Shown: in pieces, positions 26,708 to 43,600 of the stretch
How the letters are laid out: each line of letters opens with the position of its first letter
Numbering within the stretch: position 1 is the stretch's first letter
Assembly: GCA_034670405.1 (NCBI GenBank)
Contig: JAXDDX010000015.1
Location: 4,990,001-5,054,000 of the forward strand
DNA: 64,000 nucleotides
Source of the DNA: Hoplostethus atlanticus
Taxonomy: Eukaryota > Chordata > Actinopteri > Trachichthyiformes > Trachichthyidae
Direction: 5' to 3'
The notes under the pieces: generated by a model
The model's database searches: none
The model's input: only the letters and a program-made list of their open reading frames with translations
Told to the model about the DNA's origin: nothing
Made by a program: the position numbers and the translations under genes

Positions 26708-26728
26708 CCCCTCTCTCCCCTCTCTCAC
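26545..26728. repeat. Long (CT)n polypyrimidine tract
   Basis: About 180 bp of CT/CCCT/TTCT repeats, purine on the minus strand. It lies about 140 bp beyond the donor of the candidate minus-strand exon. It gives a spurious Arg/Glu-rich frame on the minus strand and a Ser/Leu frame on the plus strand. GA/CT tracts of this size can form triplex DNA or bind GAGA-type factors; no such role is shown here. Confidence 0.9.
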
Positions 26729-26867
26729 TCTGGCCTGGCTGGCTGTTTGACTGTATGAATAATGTCCTGCCTTTTGTAATGAAGGGGGGGGAAAAGGGGA
26801 AAAAAGGACGCTGGAGTGGTGAAGCCCTGCTCCCATGCACTGACATTGAAAATGAATGACAGCTTAC

Positions 26868-26948
26868 CTGCATGCCAATCTTCATCAGACTGACACTGGG
26901 CTGACAGCACAGCCTATACTCCTCCACACAGCCGGTGACGTCAGCCAT
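26868..26948 (-). CDS. Candidate minus-strand first exon (27 codons), possibly pknox2 5' end
   Basis: On the minus strand an ATG at 26948 in good context (GGTATGG) opens exactly 27 codons and meets a strong donor, CAG|GTAAGC, with the last exon base at 26868. The peptide starts MADVTGCVEEYRLCC and ends KIGMQ, and matches no family I know. The exon would extend upstream past 26948 as 5' UTR. It points away from tmem218, about 2 kb from the tmem218 start codon, as PKNOX2 does relative to TMEM218 in human. It may be a noncoding 5' exon with a chance upstream frame, or not an exon at all. The pknox2 link is synteny inference. Confidence 0.28.
26936..26943. promoter_or_regulatory. Perfect CRE palindrome TGACGTCA
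   Basis: A full CREB/ATF site overlapping the start of the candidate minus-strand exon. Such sites are most often functional near CpG-rich start sites. It could serve a minus-strand promoter. It could equally be a chance match. Confidence 0.4.
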
Positions 26949-27354
26949 ACCAGGCCCCTCCCACCTCCATCTCTATCTCCTCTCCCCGATTTCCCAGCGT
27001 TGGGCTGGTGATGCCTTCGTGTGCCCATCGGAAATATTGGCATCGGTCGTCGAGCTGTGCAAGAACGGCGGTGGTAATTGGTTGTGTGGGAATAACGGTC
27101 AGAATGGCTTGATGGGTCAGAGCAATCACTTTTAAATGCGTGTTAAAAACTGGTTTGAAGCGATCAAGATGCCGTGATGGAAATTTTCTGTAGATTTCGG
27201 TTTCTGCTGATCAGCTTTTTCACACTTAACACAAATGTATTGTTCCCCTGTCTGTGACATTAGTATTCAGGAAGTCAGAGAAATTGTGGTCCATCGCCAA
27301 ACTCCTAAGTTCCTAACTAACCTAGTATTTACAACCTGAAATCTGGTGTGAAAA

Positions 27355-27676
27355 CATTCATTCATTCATTATCTTTACCCACTGATTCCTATTCAGGGTC
27401 ACAAGGGGCTGGAGCATCCCATGCTATCCCAGCATGCAGGGAAAGGCCCTGACAGGTGGCCAGTGCCTCACAGGGCGAAGACAGACAGACATAACACACT
27501 CATACTCACCTGTGGGCCATTTAAAGTCTCCAATCTACCTGACTTGCATGTCTTTGGATTGTGGGAGGAAACACAGGGATGCAAACATGCAAACTCCACG
27601 CAGGGCCAGAAATCAAACTTGGGATCCTTCTTGCTGAGAGGCAATAGTGCTAACCACTGACCCACTGTGCCACCTA
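27355..27676 (-). mobile_element. tRNA-derived SINE (family B) with (TGAA)n tail
   Basis: Read on the minus strand from 27676 the head carries A-box-like GGCACAGTGGGTCAGTGG and B-box-like AAGTTTGATTTC. The body contains the teleost-typical TGTGGAGTTTGCATG relatives and CCCACAATCCAAAGACATG. The copy ends in a (TGAA)n tail at 27355-27372. This is a full-length-looking copy of a very common fish interspersed repeat. It has no coding capacity. Confidence 0.65.
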
Positions 27677-28959
27677 CTCTGTCAACAACTGATAGTAAAT
27701 ATGATGTGCTTTTTTTTTTACATAGTATTTTTTGGTATTCTGTGTAAATAATTAGTATTGCTGTATGCTCTTTTTCACGCTTGGTTTTAATCGCTACCTT
27801 TGTTTTTAATAAATTGATTATTCTTTATTCTGCACCATGAAGTAGCTCTTTCTTAAATAATACAAAAGCCAGAAATAAACACTGATTTTGTTACAGGGTC
27901 CATATTCTTATCATTTCCAAACAAAACCTCTTGAACGCACAGCAAGTCATATTGACTAATTCCAAATGCCGGAAGTAGGAGCTTGCTAGGAGCACTTGAA
28001 GGTAACATGTCTCCCTCCAGTAAGCAACACGCACAAATACCACCACCATGAGTAGCAGCAGCTGCAACACACACACACAAACACACACACGCACACTTTT
28101 TAAACGTTTAAACGCGGATCTGGCCAGCCCCCTGTCGGTCCATATTAAGAATTACATCCTTCAAAATGACAGGTGCCCAAAGCATTTTCGAACCAAGGCC
28201 ACAAATACAGGCGAGTATAAAAGACACGAGTCATTTTGACCATAAATGTCCTTTTTCCTGTGGACATTGTCAGTGAAACATAGTAGCCTAATTGCACTGA
28301 TTGTCAAATAGGGTACAATAGAAATCCCCTATACAATAGAATAGAATAGAATGTATCTTTTGGTAGTGGGCTTTCTCTCTGGCCTGTTGAAGATAATTGG
28401 TTTCTCGGTTATATGCGATTATTCAGTTGCGTTGCACGCCGATTGTGATACTCTGTCTGAACTTCATTTCCCAGCAATCTCCTCGGCATCTAGCAAAAAC
28501 CGTCTGTTTGGACTTCATTTGTGCGCGCGCATTTATTTTCCCGACGTTCTCCTTGGTTTTAGTAAGACTACTTCTTATTGGCTAGCCTTGAATTCGTGTA
28601 TCCAATGAGATGTAAGTTTACTGTTATCGAGAAGCGGAGTCTGTTACTAGGAGGCGGTGAGACGCGATACCAAAGCAAATGTTTAGCAGATAACGGGTTT
28701 TATGAACAGTTACTTTTCAGTTTTCTGCGGAAAGGCATGTCGAACAGCAAAACGCTTATTTATCAATAAGCATGGAAATGTCAGTTTGATAGCACTAATG
28801 TTAGCAGCGACAGCTAGCGGCAGATAACTAACAAGTATAGCCAACGTCTGCAAATGTCGCTTAATGTCACCAACGTCGTCCACATCATGCACGTTTAGCC
28901 ACCGAATTAAACTGTCCCCTGTCCGTGAGTGAACCACCTTAAAACTTTATTCAACAAGA
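27677..28959. other. Intergenic, tmem218 upstream region
   Basis: Mostly unique sequence with a short CA run (28067-28091) and an (AATAG)n stretch (28335-28352). No coding exon is seen. The last 500 bp should contain the tmem218 promoter and 5' UTR. Confidence 0.5.
28450..28615. promoter_or_regulatory. Probable tmem218 promoter
   Basis: TATA-less. It contains an inverted CCAAT box (ATTGG, 28577-28581) and a direct CCAAT box (28602-28606) 21 bp apart. It also has CTTCATTTCCCAGCAATC at about 28463, resembling the ZNF143/ACTACAnnTCCCAG motif of housekeeping promoters. The start codon is at 28960. Assignment is by position and motif content. Confidence 0.45.
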
Positions 28960-34595
<5,636 letters not shown>

Positions 34596-34900
34596 AGCTG
34601 CCAGGGTCAAAGTTGGCACCGTGATTGCATCGCTGATGTACACAACTCGAGATGAGCAGGGCCAACAAGAGCCCCCCTCCCCCCCCCCCCCCCCCTTCAT
34701 CTGGAAGTGGACTACAGAATGCATCCCCAACAAAAACAGTGGGAGAGCCAATGTTTTCTTCATGGCCGAGTGGTTGTTTGTTGTGGAGGGGGTTATTTAC
34801 AGCCAACTGAAATGAAAGAACCAGCATTGGCCAGTTTGTTGTACATATATTTCTATTTGTATCCTTTTACACATTAAAGATAATCAACATGTTTATATCT
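34596..34900 (+). other. tmem218: tmem218 3' UTR
   Basis: Contains a C-homopolymer run at about 34674-34695 and the polyadenylation signal ATTAAA at 34873-34878. The transcript end is expected about 15-25 bases beyond the signal. Confidence 0.6.
34873..34878 (+). terminator. tmem218: tmem218 poly(A) signal ATTAAA
   Basis: The common variant hexamer, 278 bp after the stop codon and followed by GT/T-rich sequence. Confidence 0.6.
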
Positions 34901-35035
34901 GATGTGTTGAGACCTCTTTTTAAATAGATGTGATTCATATATTTATAGTACAGTGATTCAACTTCAACTCAGTGACCCAGTGCACTTAGTGAAGGTGTAG
35001 CAAAAACTTGTGTCTGACACACACCTCCACACTCA

Positions 35036-35045
<10 letters not shown>

Positions 35046-35102
<57 letters not shown>
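35046..35102. repeat. (CA)n microsatellite
   Basis: Perfect CA run of about 57 bp bordered by CT repeats. Confidence 0.9.
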
Positions 35103-35105
<3 letters not shown>

Positions 35106-37958
35106 CACATTTACTTGTGGCTCAATCCTCTTTGATTGCTCATTAACTCCAGACACATTTTCGCTCTGTGAGCTGTTTGCAACATAAACCACAAACACTC
35201 AACAACTTGTCGATTTTGTTGCTAGATTTAGCAACCTTTCAGACCTGACTTCATGACTTCTTGAGCAGCCAATAGCCACTTCTCTTGGAAGACGGCTGGC
35301 AGCACTGGCCCCAAATTCTCATTTCATGCCTCCTCGCTCACTTTTCGGACAAGTCTGTGTCGCAGCTTTAACATGAGGCTAGAGTTTGTGTTGTTGTTGT
35401 TGTTAGTGTTGTTTGTTGAGCCTGGACGTGAATGATGAGATGAGTGTCTAGTTCCTTGATATTTGCAGATTTGTCACAAACGGAGGGAGTTGTGTTGAAT
35501 AAAAATGGTTAACTAAAGATTCAGAGTCAAGTTGTGATTTACTTGCGTATATTTATTAACAAAGCTGAGGAGAGATACACACAGGGTAGGGTCTGCAGAT
35601 CTCTGCCAGAGAACTCTCTGAACAATGCTTATAAAGAGGGAAAGGCAGGAGGGGGGAGTAGTTTCTAAACATCTACAAGGTTATTCTCAACCTAGACTGA
35701 ACAACATGTACTGTGTTAAAGGTTTGTTGAGTCTCTCAGGTGGTCGGCCTTCAGTATGGGCTCACACAAGCAATACATTCATGTAGATAGATCGCACATA
35801 AGTACCTCATTCATATAGATACATGTCACATGATGATGCAGCAGTTAGGATCACCTCACACTAGCACTAGAGATGTGTATAACACAATCGTATTAATCAG
35901 AAAGGTTAAGATACAGTGATTAAGACATAATATACATTGATTCAGACATGACAAATGAAAAATAGATGTGATGAAAATGAATTTGAATTGAAAAAATTGA
36001 GTGATAGAAAACAGCCATTTTCATCATTTATCACCACTTTCCATCATTCATCATTTATCATGTAAACAATGAAATTGCCATTTTTTGTCAAAGGTGAGCC
36101 CTAGCAGCGTGGAAGTAATGGAAATAACCTACACCTCACAATTTATTGCTCCCTTGTTCAATTCACGTGCAGTTTCACCATGCTGTTTTTCAATTCACAA
36201 TCATTCCCAGCCAAGGACAAGTTCCCTTGTTTGCTAACCAGCCGGGTTGCTTGGTTAGCACACCATCTCACTCCCTTCAGCTTATTAACTCGTAGCATTC
36301 CCACCGCGGGACTATATAATGTTGTAAAAGTATAATCAATCTACTTGCTAGCACCACTCCTATCTGGCTAACCGCTGGTTCTTTCCCATTCCCATTGCTG
36401 TTGACTAGCAGCCCAGCTTGCATCATGTGGATCGACCTCCATTCCTTTGCAACGTTAACTTTAGTTTGTCCTTCCACTATGTGGTGAATATGGCATCTGC
36501 TACTCCTGTTAAGTTTGTAGGAGGTCTCCAGGAGAGTTTTTGATCTTTATGAAAGAAGAGTACCGTCTTAAGTTGTCAAGGATAAGAGCCACCCTTCGGT
36601 GTCCAGGGGCATTGTTTGGAGACATCTTCGTTTTGAGAGTTTGGTGTCTGCTAACCAGGTGTTACCGCAGGGATGTGACGGCATCTTCCCTGGTGCTGGG
36701 AGGGTTGGATCCTATGTAGGCACGTCAGGGGAAAAAAGGGTGCTTTTGAAGATGCATGTATGTGCACCTGCTAATTTCCAATGTGCCTCATAGACGTGAT
36801 CAAACAGGGCTTCAACATGTGACGTCTCCATCGCCTTCACAGGGCCGGAGGCCAATAGTTGTGGACCTCTCTGTGAAAATAACCGATGGCTTATTGCTTC
36901 TTTGTGTTGTATTATACACATTGATTACAAAGTTCGCCAAGCAATAAATCACATCCTCCACATCAAAGTCCTCCAGTCTTTGACAAGCACACTGCTGCAT
37001 TGACATGGTTATGATGCAGATTCCACAGGGTATAAATAAACAGATGATTCCACAGAGAATAATGTGGTTTTGCAGTCTAGAGGCTCAATTATAAACACTT
37101 GCCCCCCGCCCCCATCCCTCCCGCCTCCATTTTGAAAGTGTGAAGCCCGAGGAGACGTGGAGTGGAATTCCAACCAGGATGATGAAAGAGAATCTAATGA
37201 ATCAAAACCAATCCTATTAGTTCCAGCCCACATCTCCATACAGCGGCCCTTTTTCTGCACAACAATCCGCCGCATGATTTCACACAAGGTGGGGAACTGT
37301 AGGGGGTGGGGGGGGTTGGGGTTCGGGGGGGGGGGTGGTTCAGCAGGGTGGGATAGGTTTTTTTTTCGAAACCTTTCAACCTGGGGGGACTTGTTGCCTG
37401 TAATTGACCGCGTGATTACCGCAAAACATGATCTTAGCCCCCGCAGAAAGTAGCCCTGATAAACGAGAGTGTCCTTTAAGTACAATGAAACTTCAGGATC
37501 GGGTTCAGTTAGCAAAGCCGTGCCCTCATTTTGAATTAAACTGTGACTCCTGTGGTTTTGTGCCTTTGACGTATCAACAAAGTGTCCTCAACATTCTGCA
37601 ACAGTTTCATTTCAAGGTCACTGTGCAAAAAGGTGTTGACATTTAGCGATATTCAACTGGTGTCAATGCCTTGCTGTCGTCAAGGATGTCAATTCAAGAT
37701 CTGAGCAATGCCAGAAGTCTGGTTCTCGAAGATCTGAGCATATTCCTTCTTTCTCTTTCTCTCTCTAACTCTGTCTCTCTCTTTCTCTTCTCTCTCTTCC
37801 CCTGTCTTTCTCCATATCCACTTTATCCCTTCCTCATTTTCATTTTCGCTACCAAACTCCCTCTCCGGGGAGTGGGAAAATGAGCAGAACAAAGCATGTG
37901 GGGGTTTGAAGATCATTTGGAACTTGGAGGCTAAGTCTTTGTGGAGCAGCCAGCTGGA

Positions 37959-37967
37959 TATATAAAG
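37959..37967 (+). promoter_or_regulatory. Candidate TATA box (TATATAAAG)
   Basis: A consensus TATA element followed about 10 bp downstream by GGGGGCGGG (a GC-box-like run) and a purine-rich segment. If used, transcription would begin near 37,990 on the plus strand and could feed the candidate robo4 exon at 40,409. There is no transcript evidence, and isolated TATA matches are frequent. Confidence 0.25.
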
Positions 37968-40408
37968 AGATGGGGGCGGGCGAGGTAGAGAAAGAGGGAG
38001 CAATGCGAGGGCAAAGAGGTGTGAGCGAAAAAGCTCAGGGTGCTTGGTTTTGAAGCCGCAGAGGAGGGGACGGGGTGTGCTCCTCTAGTAGATCCTGTAT
38101 TGAGATCCACTCAAGCAGAACTCCTGCTCTGCCCGTTCACATCCTCACCCGTCTCTCTGTTTGTGATATGGATACCCCCCTCCCTCCCCCAGCACAGCTC
38201 TTATACAGAAAACTGGACGATCCATTAAAAATCATTGCTCCAGAATCTTGACCAAAGTTGGTTCAGCTCATGTTAAATAAATTGCCTGGCGGTGTACCAG
38301 TATACATCCTTTGCCACTTTGTTCCATTTGGGAAAATAAATTTTGACGAGAGCTTCGCTGGGGTAAAGCTAAACCCTTATAAGCTTAAATTAGATAAGGT
38401 CTTCCTTGCCAACAAGTGGGATTCTGGCAAGCTGGGAGACACCAGAGCTCCTGGATGTTTCCCCACAGCATTGAAGGTTTCTTTATGTTTATGGTGGCGG
38501 GGGGAGGTGGAAATGAGCTGGGGCCTCGTTACTCCAGCAACAAACTATGTATTTTTGGGGCCAAGAAGAGTGGATTTTCTCAACACTGCCTGGTTGTGTG
38601 TCCATTATGTGCTTTTGTGTGAAGCCAGAGGGTGTTGTCAGTTCAACTCACACTAGGGGGACAAAAATCCTAAATCCAAGACCCTGGTGTTGCCTCGGCC
38701 TTTTACCTCTCTCTCAGGAAGGAATTAGCCTAAAGCTGCTCCTCCTCGGGGGAGGCTGAAGACCCAGTGTAGAGGTCAGGGTACTTGCCAATGGCCCTTT
38801 TGCTGTTTGGACATGACACCCCATTGCGGGCCGAAGCGCTGCCCTATGGGGGTTCCTTTTTTGACAGTGGCGAAGAAGCAATCGAATACCGTCCGGGCTT
38901 AGAAAGGCAATGGCTACACTGATCAAAGGTGAAGTTCACAATTGTGGAACATGGGTGGTCACAGTGGTCCAGAGAGCATGCTCAGTCACTGCATAGGCTG
39001 TGATTGGCCTCCGCCTGTCTGTGCTAAAGGTCAGCTGTCGGATGGATGGACTTTTTAGTACAAATTTGCACAGGAAGAGTAGAAAAGTGAGGTCTTTTAA
39101 AATGATTTATTTGATACATTTGCAAGTTACATAAATACATTTTTTAAAAATGTATTTACAAGGCGGTTGCAGATCAGATCTGTTATCCCACCAGAGTCCA
39201 CTCAAACCAGAGCAGCTGTGTTAGAAATTAGCCCCGAACCTTTTGACAAGGTTGCTTTAGCACTTTTGTTTGCTTCTTCTGGGCGAGCCAAAATGATGTA
39301 TGAGACTCTTACTGTGCAGACAGGCAGCTACAAATTTGCTTGGCTAGTTGACTAGTGGGGGGTTGTGTAGTGGGGGGTTGTGTAGCGGGGGGGGGGGCTT
39401 GACACATTCAAGGAAGACAGTGAATTAAAAAAAAATAAAAAAAGACTTTGTACTATTTTTCCCTTTTTTTTTGCTGTAGCTCGTCAAAAGAAAGAGCATC
39501 TTGTGGTCAGATAATTTACACGTGAGCTCTGACAATTGAAAATTGTCACTATGCAGAATAAATGCTCTTTTTCTTCATCCAGCTTTCATTTACATGTAAT
39601 TCAGTCCTATTAATGATCCCTTTATACTCAAAGATGAGTGTTTCTCAACAAGTCTTTGTTGAGGGAACAATCTTCTTGGCATTGATGCTTTAGGAATTGT
39701 CGTAGGGAGTCAGACCTCCCCTCAGTTAGACGCTGTATAGGCCTCAAAACAAAAACTAAATGAGCATGTAGACGCCAAGGGACTGCAGAATTGATTCCTG
39801 TCATATTCTACAAAACTGTTCTGCCTCTTTTGATCAGTCAGACGGTAGACATTTGATTAATGGAAGTGATCTGACTGAGTGAAACAGGCCTCCTTGTGTT
39901 ACCACCCCCTCATTTCAACCTCCTCTCTCCTCTCCCTCCTCCCCCAGACTGAGCCTTGTTTTCTGTCCCCGTCCCCCCCCCAATCCTATGCAGAACGAAT
40001 GGCACAGATGTTGTTGGACAAGACAGTACCCCTTAGTCCCCTTCCCCACACTCTTCGCCCAGCATGAGGCCTGAAACTTGTTTTTTTGATCATTGTTTCC
40101 CCCCCAACCTTTCCCTCCTCAGGAGAAAAAAAAGACCCACAGAGGAGGGAGACTGGGAGACCAAGAGGAGCCAAATTAAAAAAGGGAGGGTAGAGGAGCA
40201 CAAAAAGAAAAAAACATTCTTTATAACAATCTCCAAATAACTAATTGTGTGTAGGAAGGTCCAAGTGTCAGGCAAGAGAGAGAGTTGCGGAGCTGCGCAA
40301 CAGGGGGGTTCGTTCATTTCCCGAGGGTATGGATCGTACACTAGCGCTGCTGTAGGTGTCTGGGCGTAGATCTGTTGCATCCAGGAAGTGCAGGCAGGAC
40401 TTGGGAAG

Positions 40409-40607
40409 ATGTGGGTCAGCGCATGGCTGCTCTGGGTGTCCTGGCTCTATACCTGGGCAGAGTACTCGCTGGAGTGCAAGTGCCAAGACATCTGCCTGAC
40501 AGAGCCAGGATTGGACAAGAGGTCAAAGCCCCAGGTCAAGGAGCATGTTCGTCACGGTTCGGGACACCAGCACACGCCTCATAAGAGCAGGCCACACCGG
40601 AGAAAAG
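40409..40607 (+). CDS. robo4: Candidate alternative first coding exon of robo4
   Basis: An ATG at 40409 in good context (GGGAAGATGT) opens 66 codons and ends in phase 1 at a consensus donor, AAAAG|GTAAGC. The peptide begins with a signal-peptide-like MWVSAWLLWVSWLYTWA, then ECKCQDICLTEPG and a His/Arg-rich end finishing RPHRRKG. The phase-1 junction ending in a G fits robo4 exon 2 exactly, as does the main exon 1. Alternative first exons with different signal peptides are known for ROBO1, ROBO2 and ROBO3. The predicted isoform would be about 1,139 aa. It could instead start an unrelated small secreted-protein gene. Confidence 0.42.
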
Positions 40608-43600
40608 GTAAGCCCCTTTCCCTCGCACGACTCGTTGTCATTTTCAGACTCGAGGCACCTTCGAGGCGCTGCAGCCTGTTGCAGACGGGTTTCGTGTATT
40701 TCACGGAGTGCCAGCGCGTTTAGGCATGAAGGGAGGCGATGTTCTGCTATCGACTTCTGGAGCACCTCATTGTATATCCAGCAAAACTTTGGATTCATTT
40801 CTTCTGAAGGTGGAGGAAATTCTCACAAAAATGAATTGTACTTGCAAAATTTTTTTTAAATTGAGTTCATCTTTATTTTGGTAATACATTCAATTGATCA
40901 TTTGATGAAAGAAAATTGTACTTTTTTAAAATTATTATTATGTTGATGTGAATGTGTTGGGATCTGCCCAAACATAAAAGTGAAAGTATAATAGCATTCC
41001 ATCTGTGGGATGAAAATGACAAAAAGGCTAGCTAACAGACCGCAGCACTGACTTACTAACTTTACTAACTAACTAAGTTTATTGTGAAAGATTGTGCACT
41101 ACAGAAAGACAGTTGACAATATTACATGTAGTATTTTTGGATGGATTCATCAAATAAGATGAGTAGAAAAAAAAGAAAAATGAGAAAAATGATTATAGTA
41201 AATATATATTTTGATGGAATGCAATAACAATGAGGCTCCAAAAGGAAAATAATTTCACACACCGGTTTAAAAGAGTGAGAATTTCAAATAGCTGTAGTTT
41301 GCAGTCTTTAATTCTTTCAATTGACCACAATGAAGTAAGAATGTCTTTTGTTTAAACTATCTTAAAGCAGTATTTCCTGTTGACTGATTGTTTAAGTAGG
41401 CCTTTCCTTTTCCTTTTCAAAACACACTTGAATTACACTTAGAATTTACTCTGAAGTCACTTTTTATCCCATTCCTCACTATAGCTGACACATTCATTCT
41501 TTTTCTTATTCCATCCCTCTCTCTTTTGCCCATTGCAACACTTCTCCTGACCTTTAGTCTACAGCGTGAAAGAGGTTCATTCCCTCGGCACATCTCAACC
41601 CACCACCATTCCCATGGCTTGTTTAGCGGGGACTCATCCTTCATCCCCTCTAAACCTTTTGTTGCTGACTGAAAGCTGGCCGATGCCGGGGCCATCCAGC
41701 CCAAGTTGTTGGATCAATATAGGCATCCATCACTTAGCCCCGGCCCTTTCTGGGCCCCACAATGGACAGTTCACTAAACAATACTTTATTTATGTGCTAT
41801 TGGGAGGAATGAACTAGTGGTAGTTCACTTTTATTCTGGGCAGCTCTTGCTTTGCCATGGATCTGGGATAATCGGGTTAAGTAACTATTAGCATCTGGAG
41901 CGTTTTCTCTCTCCTCCTCAAAGTTAGACTCATTTGCTGCTTTATGACATCGTAATATATAAGTGGACGATAATTAAAAATGGAGTCACTTTGCGCAACT
42001 TGTAATCTGGTATTCTTCTTCTGGTCCTTTTGAGCATCATGATGATCAAACTAAATGACATTCCTCCAAGAGAATCAGGTCACATCAAAGGAAAAAACTT
42101 CAAGTCATTTTTTCTTTTTAAGTGGTGCAGGGGGGATTTTACAATGTAAATGACTTACCACATATATGTGGTAATCCACTCCTCTTGGTAAACCATCCCG
42201 AGAAACCGCGGTTTTATGTATGTATTGCTTCATGTAAACTATACATAAGAAACCCACTAGACACAGACCAACCCACAACAACACGAGCTGAGCTGCGGCG
42301 TGCTTGCTAACAACTGCAAATACTTGTCGACTCAGATGAGTGAAAGATATATCACTTCCTTCCATTGTTTTGAATCATGGGAGACACTGAGCTTCCTGCC
42401 TCCGAGCAGTGTCGACAGAGCTGCTGCCACAAACAGGCAGTGAGAAACAACCTGGAAAAAAACAACCAGATGGAACAGCTGCTTATGTATAGACAACCTA
42501 AACGATTCCATCTACCTCAGCCATTTGTATCTGAATTGAAATAGATCAAAACAAACAGTTGAATCGCATGGATGAAGAAGTGCATATTTAGCAACTTAAA
42601 GGTATACTGACGTGACATTTAACCCCATATCAAAGCATAAACATGAGACAGTTTTGCAGTTCAAGTTGAGAAACCTCAGTGCACGTGTGAAACCACTAAT
42701 CAGTCCATATCACAAAGCACTGTCTAACACATTGCTACACTTTTATGGGCTTTTTGTTTGGGTTGGTATTCTACAGTACAATGTTATCAGGTGTTTGTAG
42801 CAACGCTGCCAATAAAGCTTTCAAGTGAAGGAAGAAACAAAGTGGCCTTGGTCCTCAGAGCCAGATAGTAGGAGTGTCACTTTCTTCCAAGGAGTGCTTA
42901 TTCGGCTGACTGAAGTAAGTTTTATATCGGACCTACAGCTCTTGGACAGGGTTCCGCGGGCCTTGAAAATCCTTGCAAGTTTGTAGAGTTGAGAAAAATA
43001 AAATAAGGCCTTTAAAGCATTTGAAAATGAATGGATGGCATTGAAAGTGCTTGATTCTTTTATTAAAATATAGCATCCAAATTCATCAACATACCTCAGC
43101 TCTCTGGACCTCTCTCCATCCTAGTGTCAACACACGCTGAGGAAAATCCCATGATGGATATTTGATTTGATATAGTAGCAGAATTACTTAAAAGGAAAAA
43201 TCCACCCTAAAACACTTTGTCACTGTTTAAAAACGTGTCAACATATTGAAAATGTGCCTTGTATTTCTGGGTCCATTTTGTTGTTTGATGGTGTATATTT
43301 ATATTCCTGTGATTAATTGGACAAACATAGATAACGTGACGTTACTTTGAGGTATTTCCGTGCAGCTACAAGGGAGTTTAATAGGATGTTCAACAACATC
43401 AACGGTAAACATCAGGTTTTGATGTCAGTCTCTCAGAATCAAAGAACAAGGTTTTCTTTCTACTGATATTGATGTTCAATTATCAAACTAGGAGAAATCC
43501 ATCGTAGAAGAGGAAGAGACACCAATTTCTCCACCGACAGTATCCTCAGTAGTCAACAATGCAACACAGTGACAAGACGTTCTGCATTAAGGGCGTGATC

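Larger units (their letters stand above)
1..26867. other. Gene-poor left flank (intergenic or deep intron)
   Basis: I find no convincing protein-coding exon on either strand in this block. The open frames are short, low-complexity or driven by microsatellites. It holds many (CA)n/(CT)n runs, several retroelement remnants, a TTAA transposon with a minisatellite, and moderately GC-rich stretches with clustered TAAT-type motifs. In human the gene beyond TMEM218 on this side is PKNOX2, a TALE homeobox gene with long 5' introns, transcribed away from TMEM218. The block may therefore be pknox2 upstream or intronic DNA on the minus strand. That assignment rests on synteny only. Confidence 0.5.
34901..40408. 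other. Intergenic region between tmem218 and the robo4 5' region
   Basis: Holds a long (CA)n run, short TGTTG repeats near 35390, poly-G/C tracts near 37320 and 39390, a CT-rich stretch at 37750-37800 and a TATA-like site at 37959. The frames at 36,600-37,010 on both strands are unsupported. HEPACAM, CCDC15 and SLC37A2, which lie between ROBO4 and TMEM218 in human, are not recognised here. Confidence 0.6.

Noticed and set aside
26204..26836. 210-codon minus-strand frame rich in Arg-Glu
   Set aside because: Translation of the (CT)n tract. Not a protein.
36599..37006. Overlapping frames on both strands near 36.6-37.0 kb
   Set aside because: Both strands are open over short lengths but neither matches a family I can name. 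Possibly a decayed repeat, with too little to call.
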